A DNA stretch of 64,000 nucleotides, from positions 434,001 to 498,000 of the forward strand of contig JACKOB010000004.1 of the NCBI GenBank assembly GCA_024234575.1. The letters are read 5' to 3'. How positions within the stretch are numbered: position 1 is the first letter of the stretch; every line of letters starts with the position of its first letter. The stretch is from Hahellaceae bacterium. Its GTDB lineage: Bacteria; Pseudomonadota; Gammaproteobacteria; Pseudomonadales; Oleiphilaceae. Below the pieces are notes generated by a model. It made no database searches. It was not told where the DNA came from and saw only the letters and a list, made by a program, of their open reading frames with translations. Positions 1 to 8,128 of the stretch are shown here, piece after piece. A program made the translations under genes and the position numbers.

Positions 1-677
1 TGCGTCTGTTACTTCCTGATCAGGTGCGTGCTGGACAATCTTTACTCTGGATGATTCTCGATCACATTGATACGCGATTAACCAACGCTTGCGAAGTAAT
101 GATCCCGGCATTGCGCTCGGCTCTACGAAACTTTACCCGCCGGGCCGATATTATTATTCGTCAGATGTCTTATCTGGCTAGCCAGAAACATAATGATGTT
201 GTTCAGGTGTGTCAGGAGCTTAATCAGCTGCCAGAAGATATACAGCAAAGTCGCCTAAACCGGGCGGGGGATATTTTAGCCAATCTGCATCTCGGGTTAA
301 TTGATCCGGCAGCCACTACCTTAAGAGAAGGGCGCGCGCATCGCCATGTTGAAACCGAAGTTATGGATGACATACACGTTGATGAAAGCGCCCGCCGGGA
401 GTTATACGTGCAGCAGGCGCTTGATACAGCGTTCGTTATTAATGATGAAAATACTCGCCAGTATTTGATCAAAGCGTTGGGGAGCGGCAACAAAATTAAT
501 ACCAAAGACTTGCCTATAGCGGTCGCAACAGACTTACTGGCCGCCTCACATGCCATAGAGTTGGGGGCTGTTTCAAACCTCTCCAGTGAGTTTTCATTTA
601 GTGTCGAGCCACTACAGGAAAGGGTTGAAGGTGAGTATATGCAGTCTGATGGTTTTATTATCGAGCTAAAAACGTAA
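1..677 (+). CDS. mksF: MksF/JetA-type condensin kleisin subunit (3' part)
   Basis: The reading frame is open from base 3 with no stop before it, so the gene begins outside the window and only its C-terminal 220 or so residues are seen. There is no recognisable catalytic motif. The call rests on position: it precedes an MksE-like gene and an MksB SMC-like ATPase in the order usual for MksFEB condensins and Wadjet JetABC. In those systems this subunit is the kleisin that bridges the two ATPase heads. The visible part is helical and charged and ends in a short DGFIIEL stretch. It is separated from mksE by 93 bases, so cotranscription is likely. The assignment is firm by context and weaker by sequence. 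Confidence 0.72.
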   Translation, partial: RLLLPDQVRAGQSLLWMILDHIDTRLTNACEVMIPALRSALRNFTRRADIIIRQMSYLASQKHNDVVQVCQELNQLPEDIQQSRLNRAGDILANLHLGLIDPAATTLREGRAHRHVETEVMDDIHVDESARRELYVQQALDTAFVINDENTRQYLIKALGSGNKINTKDLPIAVATDLLAASHAIELGAVSNLSSEFSFSVEPLQERVEGEYMQSDGFIIELKT

Positions 678-770
678 AAAGCCTTTGCTCTCGCAAATGT
701 CTGCAGGGCATTTGGCCAATACAAAAATGATTGATATCTGTACCGCGTGTTACAGGGTTTAGGAACTTAG

Positions 771-1472
771 ATGATTGTCGCACAAGCATTAGAAAATGAA
801 TTAACCCGAGAAGGGCTGAGTTTGGCCGAGTTTGGTGAGGTTGTCCTGCGTTTGCTCGATTTTACGATTATTTGTCGAGATGAAAGCCAGGTCGAGCAAG
901 CGCTCTATGATCGATTTATACGTGTCGAAGCATTAATAAGAGACTATTTAAGCGTGATCGGTATTCGTTTGTCGCACGATCAACAGTTTCAGTACGTCAG
1001 AGCTTACCCGCCGGGGGCTGAAATACCGGGCGAGCAAGATGAAGTTGATCAACCTTTTAATAGTGGACTGCGGGCCAGACTATCCCAGCAGGAAGTCGCG
1101 GTTATTCTGGTGTTAAGAGCGCAATACGATAAGGCGCTACGGGAAGGAAAAATAGATGACAGCGGCTGCGTTACCATTGGTATGGAGGCCTTGGGCATCG
1201 CTATGAAAAACATGCTGCAAAGAGCCCTGCCAGAGATCGTTACCGACCGCCGGCAATTGTTTCGTCGTTTAAAGCAACTGCGCCTTATTATCCTTGCCCG
1301 TGAAGATGAATTGGATGCCTCGGATAACTGGCTGCGAATTAGGCCGCAAATAATGAGCTTTGTTAGTGATGCCGCATTGGCGGCGCTGCGTGGTGACGCC
1401 CAGGTGGACGTCGATGGCCAGCCAACAAGTGATTCGCTGCCAGACGAAAAGGAGCCGCGCTATGTTTCTTAA
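771..1472 (+). CDS. mksE: MksE/JetB-type condensin subunit
   Basis: A 233-residue, mostly helical protein without enzyme motifs lies between the kleisin-like gene and the SMC-like ATPase. MksE/JetB proteins are about this size and act as paired winged-helix (KITE-like) subunits that bind the kleisin and regulate the MksB ATPase on DNA. The ATG at 771 has a purine-rich AGGAA just upstream. The 3' end overlaps the start of mksB by 11 bases, which suggests translational coupling. The C-terminal 25 residues are acidic and low in complexity. Family assignment is mainly by operon position and size. Confidence 0.72.
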   Translation: MIVAQALENELTREGLSLAEFGEVVLRLLDFTIICRDESQVEQALYDRFIRVEALIRDYLSVIGIRLSHDQQFQYVRAYPPGAEIPGEQDEVDQPFNSGLRARLSQQEVAVILVLRAQYDKALREGKIDDSGCVTIGMEALGIAMKNMLQRALPEIVTDRRQLFRRLKQLRLIILAREDELDASDNWLRIRPQIMSFVSDAALAALRGDAQVDVDGQPTSDSLPDEKEPRYVS

Positions 1473-4400
1473 GAAATGCATTTATATTAACTGGGGTAAT
1501 ATTCCAAACTCGGAGTTTGAGTTTGGACCGATTAACTTGTTGTCTGGTGGCAATGGTTCGGGTAAAACAACCGCGGCGGATGCCATCCAAACCATTATGA
1601 CCGCTGCCCATGACTACTTATTTACCTACAATCCTGGCCAGGATGAAACCACCCAAAGGGGAAGAGGTGGGAAGTTAGTCCGCACGCTCTCGTCCTATGC
1701 TTTAGGGTGTGATGATGGCAGCTACGCCCGGGTAAATACCAGCGATAGCTATATTGCTGCTTGTTTTCATCCAACAACGGGGGAAACCGCCTTACCTTTT
1801 ACGGCCATTATTTGCACAAGGGCACATCTGGATCGAGCGGGTGCGGTGCCCGTTGCCAGGCAAGATGAGTTGTTTTTTCTTATTTTGCCGCAAGCTGAAC
1901 TTTGCCTCACCGATCTGCAAAAAGAGACCCCCGAGAAACGTCGGCATGTTGTGCCATTAGAGATGATTGTTGGCCAACTTCGTAAAGATTATGAAGTCGA
2001 AAAGTATGACACGAAAAAAGCCTATCTAAAGCGGCTTTATGGCATCTTACGGGGGAAAGACCTGGAAGTGCCCGAACGGGAAGCGATGAATGCTGCCCGG
2101 GCGTTTTCTCGGTTTATGGCCTACAAGCCAGTCAAAAGCATTAATGATTTTGTCGCCAGTGAAGTGCTGGAAAAACGTGATCTCGGTGATGCTATCCGTT
2201 CGGTGTCGGATTTGCTAAAAACCATTCATGGCATGGAAAGCGATGCACGACGGCTGAAGGGAGCCATTGACGTATTACATAAGTCTGCCGCTTATGGTGA
2301 AAGTTATATTTCATGCTGGATTGAACTGAATATCTGGCAATATATTGCTGCAAGACATGCCTTTTTGCGAGACCAGTCCGAGTATCTTGGCGTTAAAAAA
2401 ACTCAAAAAGCTCTGCAAGATGAACAAGTGCTCAATCAGCAGGAGCGGGAAACCCTCGAAGCACGTTTGGCACAAGTAGAAACATCATTGCTCGAACTGA
2501 CAGCAAAGCGCATGGGGCACCAGCCATTACAGCAAAAAGATCAGCTGGAAAAACTTGTCGTGTCTCATGGCCGCCTGTTGCAAGAGCAAGCACCTCAGTT
2601 GTTGCAGCAAAACCATTCGTTGGAGCGCAGCCTGCAGGCAACCTCTGAACTGCTCTCGTTAATGAAAGATCCTTCATTGGGTGCAGAGTTGTCGTCATTA
2701 CTCCCGGCAGACTTACTTCGCGTTGGCAGAGCTTTTGAAAAAGTCAAAGAGAAAGCTAACGTCAGTTTATCGTCATTGCTGGGGCGAGACTGGGTAGATA
2801 TTAGCCCGCTGGAAAGCCAGCTGGACGACGCTTTTAGTATTCAGAAACAAGCGAGTCGTTGGTACGCGCTATTGCATGATGCGGAGTTAAGTGCGGAAGG
2901 GATAAGCCTGCGGGACCAATTAGCAAGGCACCTACATAAACGCGAAAGCCATAATACACGCCTGGCCCAGCAAAAGGCGCTGAAACAAGCAGAGATAGAA
3001 AGCCTTGAAACGCGTCAGGTGGCTTATCCTGTGGCGGTTCGCATTGCGCTTGAGGCAATTAAAAAAGAGTACCCCGAAGCGGCGCCGCAAGTGCTCTGTG
3101 ACTATGTTGAAATAATCGACACACAGTGGCAGAACGCCATTGAGGGTTACATTGGTGGTGCTCGTTTTTCGCTAATCGTCGAGCCTGAATACGAGGCCAG
3201 AGCTATTCGGTTGTTACGGGATATCAAAGGCGGTTCATCGGCGCGAGTAATTCAGGGGGCCAAAGCGCAAAAAGATAGCGCACGTATCACATTGCCTGCT
3301 AATTCTATTATTCACGGGATGAAATTTACTCATGCAACGGCTCGCCACTATTTAACCGCAAGCTACGGTAATGTTGAGCGAGTGGATTCTGAAGAAGAAC
3401 TTCGTTTCACCCGGCGAGGAATTACTCGTCATGGTTTAGGCTCTGGCGCTTATAGTCTATGGCGATGCGACACGGCAGATGCTGACTTGGTCTTCGGTCT
3501 GCAGGCGCGTGAGAAAGCCTTATCCGCCAAGCAGCAGGAGTTGCTGGCATTGCAGGTTGAGCATCAAAGTGCCCACGATATCTGGCAGCAGATTAAGCAC
3601 GTATTACAATGGATTGATCAGGTTAAATTATCAACTTATGCCGACCGCTTAAAAGCGATGCTTGACGTGCATCGAGAACTACGGGACGCCGAGCAAAAAC
3701 TGGCACAACTTGATCTTAAAGACTTTACACAACTTGAATCTGAACTCGATGCGCTGCGCCTTAAAGATAAAGCGATACGGGGACAAGTGCATACACTGAT
3801 AGAGCGTAAAGGACGATTAGCTACCGAGCTTGAGCAGGTCGTCCAGCGTTGCCTGTTACTAAGTAAGCAAAAAGATCTTTCTGAGGCGCATCAGACAGAG
3901 AATGAGGAAAATATTCGCTCAATTGTTTCTGTTTGGCCGGAATTCGATCCATCAGCGCGGTTAGCAGATGCCGATGAACGGGCGAAAGATATTCGCGCGG
4001 AGCAGCTCAGTATGGCGATGCAGGAAGTGAGCGCTGATATTGACTCGTTGGCGCATCAGTTTGAGAGCGCGCTGCTTGAGCATAATCAACATTCTCCAAC
4101 GGCTGACCAGATTGCTTATCTGCCGGATTATACGGAAAAGCACAAACCGATATTCTTTAGCCGTATCTGCGCTGTTTGTCGGGATATTGACCTGGTTCAC
4201 AACCGCCTTAAGAACAACATTCTTGTTGAAAAGCAGGAAAAGCTAAACCAGTTAAAAGACACATTTAACAATACCTTCGTGACTCATCTTTGCCACTCAA
4301 TTTATCAGTCGATCAATGATGGTAAACGTATCCTGGATGAATTGAATGCCGAGCTGCAACATCACCGTTTTGGGGCCGACCGGGAGTCATTCCGTTTTGC

Positions 4401-5091
4401 CTATACCTGGGTGCCAGAGTTTAAAGAATACTGGTCTTTCTTTAAAGAAGTAATCGCTCTGCCAAATCTTGGTGATGGCGCCACTTTGTTCGACGCGGAG
4501 TTGTCAGCCAAAGGGCAAAAGGTACGAGACCGGCTAATTGCCATGCTGCTTTCTGATGACGAAGTAAAGGCAGTGAGAGAATTGGACCGCATTTCAGATT
4601 TTCGTAACTATCGCCATTACGAAATTTTCAAAGAGCCGGAAGGAAAGCAGCCCATTGCGCTATCGCAGTATGGTACGGGTAGCGGTGGGCAGCTAGAAAC
4701 ACCTGCTTATATTATCCGTGCTGCAGCGATAACCTCGGCCTTCCGTTTTAATGAAGGGGATAGCCATTTGCGGATGGTGCTGGTGGATGAGGCTTTTTCC
4801 AAAATGGATGAAACCCGTTCCAGAGAAGTCATTAGTTATTTGACTGAGACACTGGGATTGCAAATACTGTTTATCATGCCCACCAGTAAGTCTGGGCCGT
4901 TTATGGACCTTATCAGCAACCAGTTTGTTTTCACCAAGTGCCCAACAACGGCACCGGTGGGCGAACTAAATACCCGGGTGCTGGTAGATCGACAAACCTG
5001 CAATCGCGATAAAATAAAAGAACTGTGGGCAAACCATCGACGACAGGTAAGGCATCAGTTTGCACTCGATTTTATGGAAGAGTTTGTTTAG
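1462..5091 (+). CDS. mksB: MksB/JetC-type SMC-like condensin ATPase
   Basis: A 1,209-residue SMC-fold ATPase. The Walker A loop GGNGSGKTT is at about residues 29-37. An ABC-signature-like GTGSGGQLE lies near residue 1070, and Walker B with catalytic Glu ([12 protein letters not shown]) near 1105. Between them are two long Gln/Leu/Glu-rich coiled-coil arms flanking a globular hinge at about 530-690. These proteins extrude DNA loops; MksBEF acts in chromosome segregation, while the Wadjet homologue restricts plasmids. I chose ATG 1462, not an in-frame start at 1360, because AAAAGGAG lies 8-15 bases upstream and the protein then begins [13 protein letters not shown], the usual SMC head start. 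No JetD-like nuclease gene follows. Confidence 0.9.
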   Translation: MFLKKCIYINWGNIPNSEFEFGPINLLSGGNGSGKTTAADAIQTIMTAAHDYLFTYNPGQDETTQRGRGGKLVRTLSSYALGCDDGSYARVNTSDSYIAACFHPTTGETALPFTAIICTRAHLDRAGAVPVARQDELFFLILPQAELCLTDLQKETPEKRRHVVPLEMIVGQLRKDYEVEKYDTKKAYLKRLYGILRGKDLEVPEREAMNAARAFSRFMAYKPVKSINDFVASEVLEKRDLGDAIRSVSDLLKTIHGMESDARRLKGAIDVLHKSAAYGESYISCWIELNIWQYIAARHAFLRDQSEYLGVKKTQKALQDEQVLNQQERETLEARLAQVETSLLELTAKRMGHQPLQQKDQLEKLVVSHGRLLQEQAPQLLQQNHSLERSLQATSELLSLMKDPSLGAELSSLLPADLLRVGRAFEKVKEKANVSLSSLLGRDWVDISPLESQLDDAFSIQKQASRWYALLHDAELSAEGISLRDQLARHLHKRESHNTRLAQQKALKQAEIESLETRQVAYPVAVRIALEAIKKEYPEAAPQVLCDYVEIIDTQWQNAIEGYIGGARFSLIVEPEYEARAIRLLRDIKGGSSARVIQGAKAQKDSARITLPANSIIHGMKFTHATARHYLTASYGNVERVDSEEELRFTRRGITRHGLGSGAYSLWRCDTADADLVFGLQAREKALSAKQQELLALQVEHQSAHDIWQQIKHVLQWIDQVKLSTYADRLKAMLDVHRELRDAEQKLAQLDLKDFTQLESELDALRLKDKAIRGQVHTLIERKGRLATELEQVVQRCLLLSKQKDLSEAHQTENEENIRSIVSVWPEFDPSARLADADERAKDIRAEQLSMAMQEVSADIDSLAHQFESALLEHNQHSPTADQIAYLPDYTEKHKPIFFSRICAVCRDIDLVHNRLKNNILVEKQEKLNQLKDTFNNTFVTHLCHSIYQSINDGKRILDELNAELQHHRFGADRESFRFAYTWVPEFKEYWSFFKEVIALPNLGDGATLFDAELSAKGQKVRDRLIAMLLSDDEVKAVRELDRISDFRNYRHYEIFKEPEGKQPIALSQYGTGSGGQLETPAYIIRAAAITSAFRFNEGDSHLRMVLVDEAFSKMDETRSREVISYLTETLGLQILFIMPTSKSGPFMDLISNQFVFTKCPTTAPVGELNTRVLVDRQTCNRDKIKELWANHRRQVRHQFALDFMEEFV

Positions 5092-5176
5092 GTTCTTTAG
5101 CTAAGGTGGGCCGTCTGGTCACCTAATAAACGCTTTTCTAAACTGAAATATAACGACAGTAACACAGGGCGAAGTA

Positions 5177-6127
5177 GTGACAGCATCCACCGGAAAACGG
5201 CTTAATAAGTTTATTAGCGATTCGGGCTATTGCTCGCGGCGAGAGGCCGACAAACTTATTGAAAGCAAAAAAGTGCGAGTGAATGGAAAGCCTGCAGAAT
5301 TGGGCACCCGCGTCTTGGAAAATGACGAGGTTATTGTCAATGGGCGAAAAATAAGTTCCCAGGCTTCGAATAAAACCAACCGTGTGTATATTGCCTACCA
5401 TAAGCCCGTCGGCATAACCTGTACCACAGAACTCGAAGTGCAGGGTAATATCATTGATGCAATAGGGCATCGAGAGCGCATATTCCCCATTGGACGACTA
5501 GATAAACCATCGGAAGGATTGATTCTGTTAACAAGCGATGGTGACATCGTTAATAAAATTCTCAGGGCTGAAAACTCTCACGATAAAGAGTATGTTGTCA
5601 CCGTGGATACGCCTCTGAGCGAGCGATTTGTCGAGCGAATGTCGAGGGGGGTACCCATACTGAATACGGTCACCAAGCCCTGTAAAGTGACGGTGCAAAG
5701 TAAATATGTGTTTACTATCGTGTTAACCCAAGGGTTAAACCGCCAGATTAGAAGAATGTGCGAGTTTCTTGGTTACAATGTAACCCGGTTAAAACGAGAG
5801 CGGGTGATGAATATTACGTTGGGAGATCTAAAGCCCGGTGAGTGGCGTGACCTGACTGCCGAAGAAATGGATGAAATTAATAAGTCTGTTGCCCACTCAC
5901 GAAAAACTGCAGTAGAAAAACCGTTAACAGTGGCGAAGACTGTCTATCCTGCCGATAGAGAGAAGCCTCAAAAGGCCCGCACTTCTGCGCATAAAAAAGC
6001 TGACGGGCATCGCAACCAGGTCAAAATAGATGGTTCCCCATACGGACAATTGAGCAAAAACCGTAGCAAGGTTAAAAACGATGGTCAGGACCCTTGGGGT
6101 AAAGCACGTAAGAAATTTGATGATTAG
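5177..6127 (+). CDS. rluF: 23S rRNA pseudouridine synthase, RluF-like
   Basis: A 316-residue RsuA/RluB/E/F-family enzyme that converts a uridine of 23S rRNA to pseudouridine. An S4 RNA-binding domain occupies about residues 7-65 (RLNKFISDSGYCSRREAD). The catalytic domain follows, with the conserved GRLDKPSEGLILLTSDG motif at about 101-117, whose Asp is the nucleophile, and the LTQGLNRQIRRMCE RNA-contact motif near 183-196. The last 80 residues form a basic, low-complexity tail, as in RluF. The start is GTG 5177, since no ATG lies before the S4 domain. RluF is favoured over RluB/RluE because of the S4 domain and basic tail, but the exact target uridine is inferred. Confidence 0.85.
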   Translation: MTASTGKRLNKFISDSGYCSRREADKLIESKKVRVNGKPAELGTRVLENDEVIVNGRKISSQASNKTNRVYIAYHKPVGITCTTELEVQGNIIDAIGHRERIFPIGRLDKPSEGLILLTSDGDIVNKILRAENSHDKEYVVTVDTPLSERFVERMSRGVPILNTVTKPCKVTVQSKYVFTIVLTQGLNRQIRRMCEFLGYNVTRLKRERVMNITLGDLKPGEWRDLTAEEMDEINKSVAHSRKTAVEKPLTVAKTVYPADREKPQKARTSAHKKADGHRNQVKIDGSPYGQLSKNRSKVKNDGQDPWGKARKKFDD

Positions 6128-6172
6128 TTCGGTAGTTGTAGCGCCTTTATTGGGTGCTGTTACTGCGAAAAG

Positions 6173-6212
6173 AATAACTGCGCCTTTATCTGCGCAGTTA
6201 TTCCCGTTTTTA
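6173..6212. terminator. Bidirectional hairpin between rluF and a small minus-strand gene
   Basis: A perfect 11-base stem, AATAACTGCGC at 6173-6183 and GCGCAGTTATT at 6192-6202, encloses an 8-base loop and is followed by a short T-run at 6207-6211. It sits between the convergent ends of rluF and the lysine-rich small gene and could serve both. Confidence 0.7.
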
Positions 6213-6214
6213 TA

Positions 6215-6331
6215 TTACAGATCAGAAGCTTTTTTGTTCTCTTTCTTGGATTGCTTTGCGGCCTTCTTTTCTTTAGCAGTAAGAACCGGCTTCTTTTTAG
6301 CTTCTTTATTTGATTTTTGCTCTTTGCTCAT
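6215..6331 (-). CDS. Small lysine-rich protein, 38 residues
   Basis: A short minus-strand gene: ATG (complement of 6329-6331) to TAA (complement of 6215-6217). It encodes 38 residues beginning MSKEQKSNKEAKKKPVL and rich in Lys, Glu and Ala. CAGGAA lies 9-14 bases upstream of the ATG as a ribosome binding site, and a perfect hairpin lies immediately downstream. From memory, similar very short proteins of the pattern MSK-(K/E/A)n-P-xT-xKEKKAAK are widespread in gammaproteobacteria without known function. The charge suggests nucleic-acid or ribosome association, which is speculation. The translation signals make it a real gene rather than chance. Confidence 0.7.
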   Translation of the reverse strand: MSKEQKSNKEAKKKPVLTAKEKKAAKQSKKENKKASDL

Positions 6332-6735
6332 GATGGTAGTTCCTGGTAATTAACGATTAATCTTCAGGTCAATTTGGGTAGGCCTGCTGATTTAAATGCA
6401 TAGCGAGTTTGGGTAATAAACTTGATGACTAAGGTTGTCTGATTCTCCCCTGGTGGGGTGGAGGGCCGCGACTCAGTTAACTGAGCTAACGGGGAATTTA
6501 TCTACAGATACTCTAGCACAGAATGCTGAATTTAGAATATATAGGACAGATGCCGGAGAAATAATTTTTTTATCGTGCCCGCTACAGGTTCTTATTTATC
6601 GGTTGGAGGCACTCGTGGTATGGGCATCCCTTGCTTGTATCATTGAAGCGTGCGTTGACCAAAAAACACTTTCCCTAAACTAAAAAAGCAGCCAATAAAG
6701 CTGCTTTTTTAGTGATTGTGACATTCTTTGTCGGC
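6332..6735. other. Intergenic stretch without a supported gene
   Basis: These 404 bases hold the upstream region of the small lysine-rich gene, a perfect 14-base palindrome (CTCAGTTAACTGAG, 6472-6485), a G/C-rich patch at 6445-6466 and a terminator at 6681-6711. An 82-codon frame at 6435-6683 has no ribosome binding site and no recognisable protein character, so I do not call it. Confidence 0.6.
6681..6711 (-). terminator. Rho-independent terminator of the desaturase gene
   Basis: A perfect 11-base stem, TAAAAAAGCAG (6681-6691) with CTGCTTTTTTA (6701-6711), has a 9-base loop and a U-run on either strand. It lies 25 bases beyond the desaturase stop. Confidence 0.88.
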
Positions 6736-7920
6736 TTACATGCTGGCAAATTGCCGGTTGAGCTGCGCCAGTCTGGCCTGTTGCAGTCTTAATGCATACT
6801 CAAGCTCTTTAAATCGGCTTGCGATCGTCGAAGACTCAAAGCGTACCCTCAGGTTGTCTCGTGTCTTATTAATCTGCTCTCGCTGTTTTGTCATCCATTC
6901 GCCGCGTAACACCGTCCACTCATCAAGAGTTTGTTTAAACTCGTTATACTCTTTCTCGATGATTTCCCGCCAGGTTTCCTGATTATTGCTGGTGCTTTCG
7001 ATTTTGCTCTGTGCCTGTGCGAACTGCATTTTTATTATCGCTTCGCGAATTTTAAAGTCTGGTACGCGGCGCAGATTTTTAGCGAGCTTTATGCGTGATA
7101 GCCCGTTGATAATCCATTTGGTTGGGTCAAACTGCCACCAACGAACACCGTTGCGATAATCATTTTGAAAGTAATGGTGGAAGTTGTGATAACCTTCGCC
7201 ATAGGTAAACACTGCTAACACACCATTGTCTCTGGCGGTGTTGGTGTCGGTATAAGGCCGCTTACCCCACATGTGACAAAGGCTGTTTATAAAAAACGTG
7301 AAGTGGTGATTAAGCACCAGGCGTAATACACCGGCCAATAAGAACGTGCCCAAAATATCGCCATTTAACCAGCCCAGAAATAGAGGGAAAACCACCGTCG
7401 AGATAAACACAAACATCGCATAGCGATTGTGTTGCAGCATCACAACTTTATCTTTCTGCAAGTCGCGAACATTGCTGAAATCTATGTCACTGCTGGGGTA
7501 GTGTCTTACCATCCAACCCATATGAGCAAACCAGAAACCGCGATTAATGGAGTAAGGATCTTTTTCTTTGTCATCAACAAAACGATGGTGACGTCGATGA
7601 CCCGACGACCAGATAAGAATGCTGTTCTGAATAGATGCGGCACCCCAGAACGCAAACCATAATTTAACGGCAGGGTGAGCTTCGTAGGTATTGTGTGACC
7701 AAAGTCTGTGGTAGCCAGCCGTAATAGCCGTGCCGGAGAAGTATAAAAACAGGAAAAACATGACCCATTCATAAGCTCCGTAGCCGACATAATAACCATA
7801 AAGCGGAACGGCGGTTATTGCTGTTACAAAGGTACCAATAAATATAACGGTGCTCAGCCAATTGATGGGGGCTGAGTCTTTTTCGTTAATCGGCGCTTCA
7901 CTTCTATTTATATCTGTCAC
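6736..7920 (-). CDS. Membrane acyl-CoA (delta-9 type) fatty acid desaturase
   Basis: A 394-residue integral-membrane desaturase of the stearoyl-CoA/DesC family, which introduces a double bond into saturated acyl chains using O2 and a di-iron site. All three histidine boxes are present: HRLWSH (about 71-76), HRRHH (about 108-112) and HNFHH (about 245-249), with hydrophobic membrane segments between them. The C-terminal 100 residues are unusual: a charged, helical, Gln/Glu/Arg-rich segment likely to form a coiled coil. The gene has its own terminator, and a FabR/DesT-like palindrome lies about 33 bases upstream, so control by membrane unsaturation is likely. The acyl-CoA substrate is known for the family but not shown here. 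Confidence 0.9.
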   Translation of the reverse strand: MTDINRSEAPINEKDSAPINWLSTVIFIGTFVTAITAVPLYGYYVGYGAYEWVMFFLFLYFSGTAITAGYHRLWSHNTYEAHPAVKLWFAFWGAASIQNSILIWSSGHRRHHRFVDDKEKDPYSINRGFWFAHMGWMVRHYPSSDIDFSNVRDLQKDKVVMLQHNRYAMFVFISTVVFPLFLGWLNGDILGTFLLAGVLRLVLNHHFTFFINSLCHMWGKRPYTDTNTARDNGVLAVFTYGEGYHNFHHYFQNDYRNGVRWWQFDPTKWIINGLSRIKLAKNLRRVPDFKIREAIIKMQFAQAQSKIESTSNNQETWREIIEKEYNEFKQTLDEWTVLRGEWMTKQREQINKTRDNLRVRFESSTIASRFKELEYALRLQQARLAQLNRQFASM

Positions 7921-7952
7921 GTTTGTTGTCTCAGTTAAGCAGTTAGTATTTT

Positions 7953-7968
7953 ATGAACATCTGTACGC
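7953..7968 (-). promoter_or_regulatory. Candidate FabR/DesT operator ahead of the desaturase
   Basis: Read on the minus strand, the site is GCGTACAGATGTTCAT. It is an imperfect inverted repeat (GCGTACA, 2 bases, TGTTCAT) close to the E. coli FabR palindrome as I remember it (GCGTACA-CG-TGTTCGC). It lies 33-48 bases upstream of the desaturase ATG, where it would overlap a promoter. A FabR homologue is encoded at 41656-42279. Confidence 0.5.
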
Positions 7969-8128
7969 AACTGATTGTGGCACCAATTAATGACAGAAGT
8001 ATTAAGCCTAGTTTACTCTAAATTTCGCCTAACAACCATCATTCTATGCTGCCGCTAAGGGCTATCGGTAGACGACGGCACCAATGATTTGGGCCTGATT
8101 TTTCATGTTATAAAGCATCAACGCAACG

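Noticed and set aside
1..5091. Call of a complete Wadjet plasmid-defence system
   Set aside because: The JetD nuclease is not visible after the ATPase gene, so I label the set MksBEF and flag the question instead.
6445..6495. Minus-strand sequence resembling a tRNA D-arm (GTTAGCTCAGTT)
   Set aside because: The rest does not fold into a cloverleaf; no matching acceptor or T-arm. The similarity comes from a 14-base palindrome.
6435..6683. 82-codon open frame between the small lysine-rich gene and the desaturase terminator
   Set aside because: No ribosome binding site, no recognisable protein character, and it runs into the terminator region.
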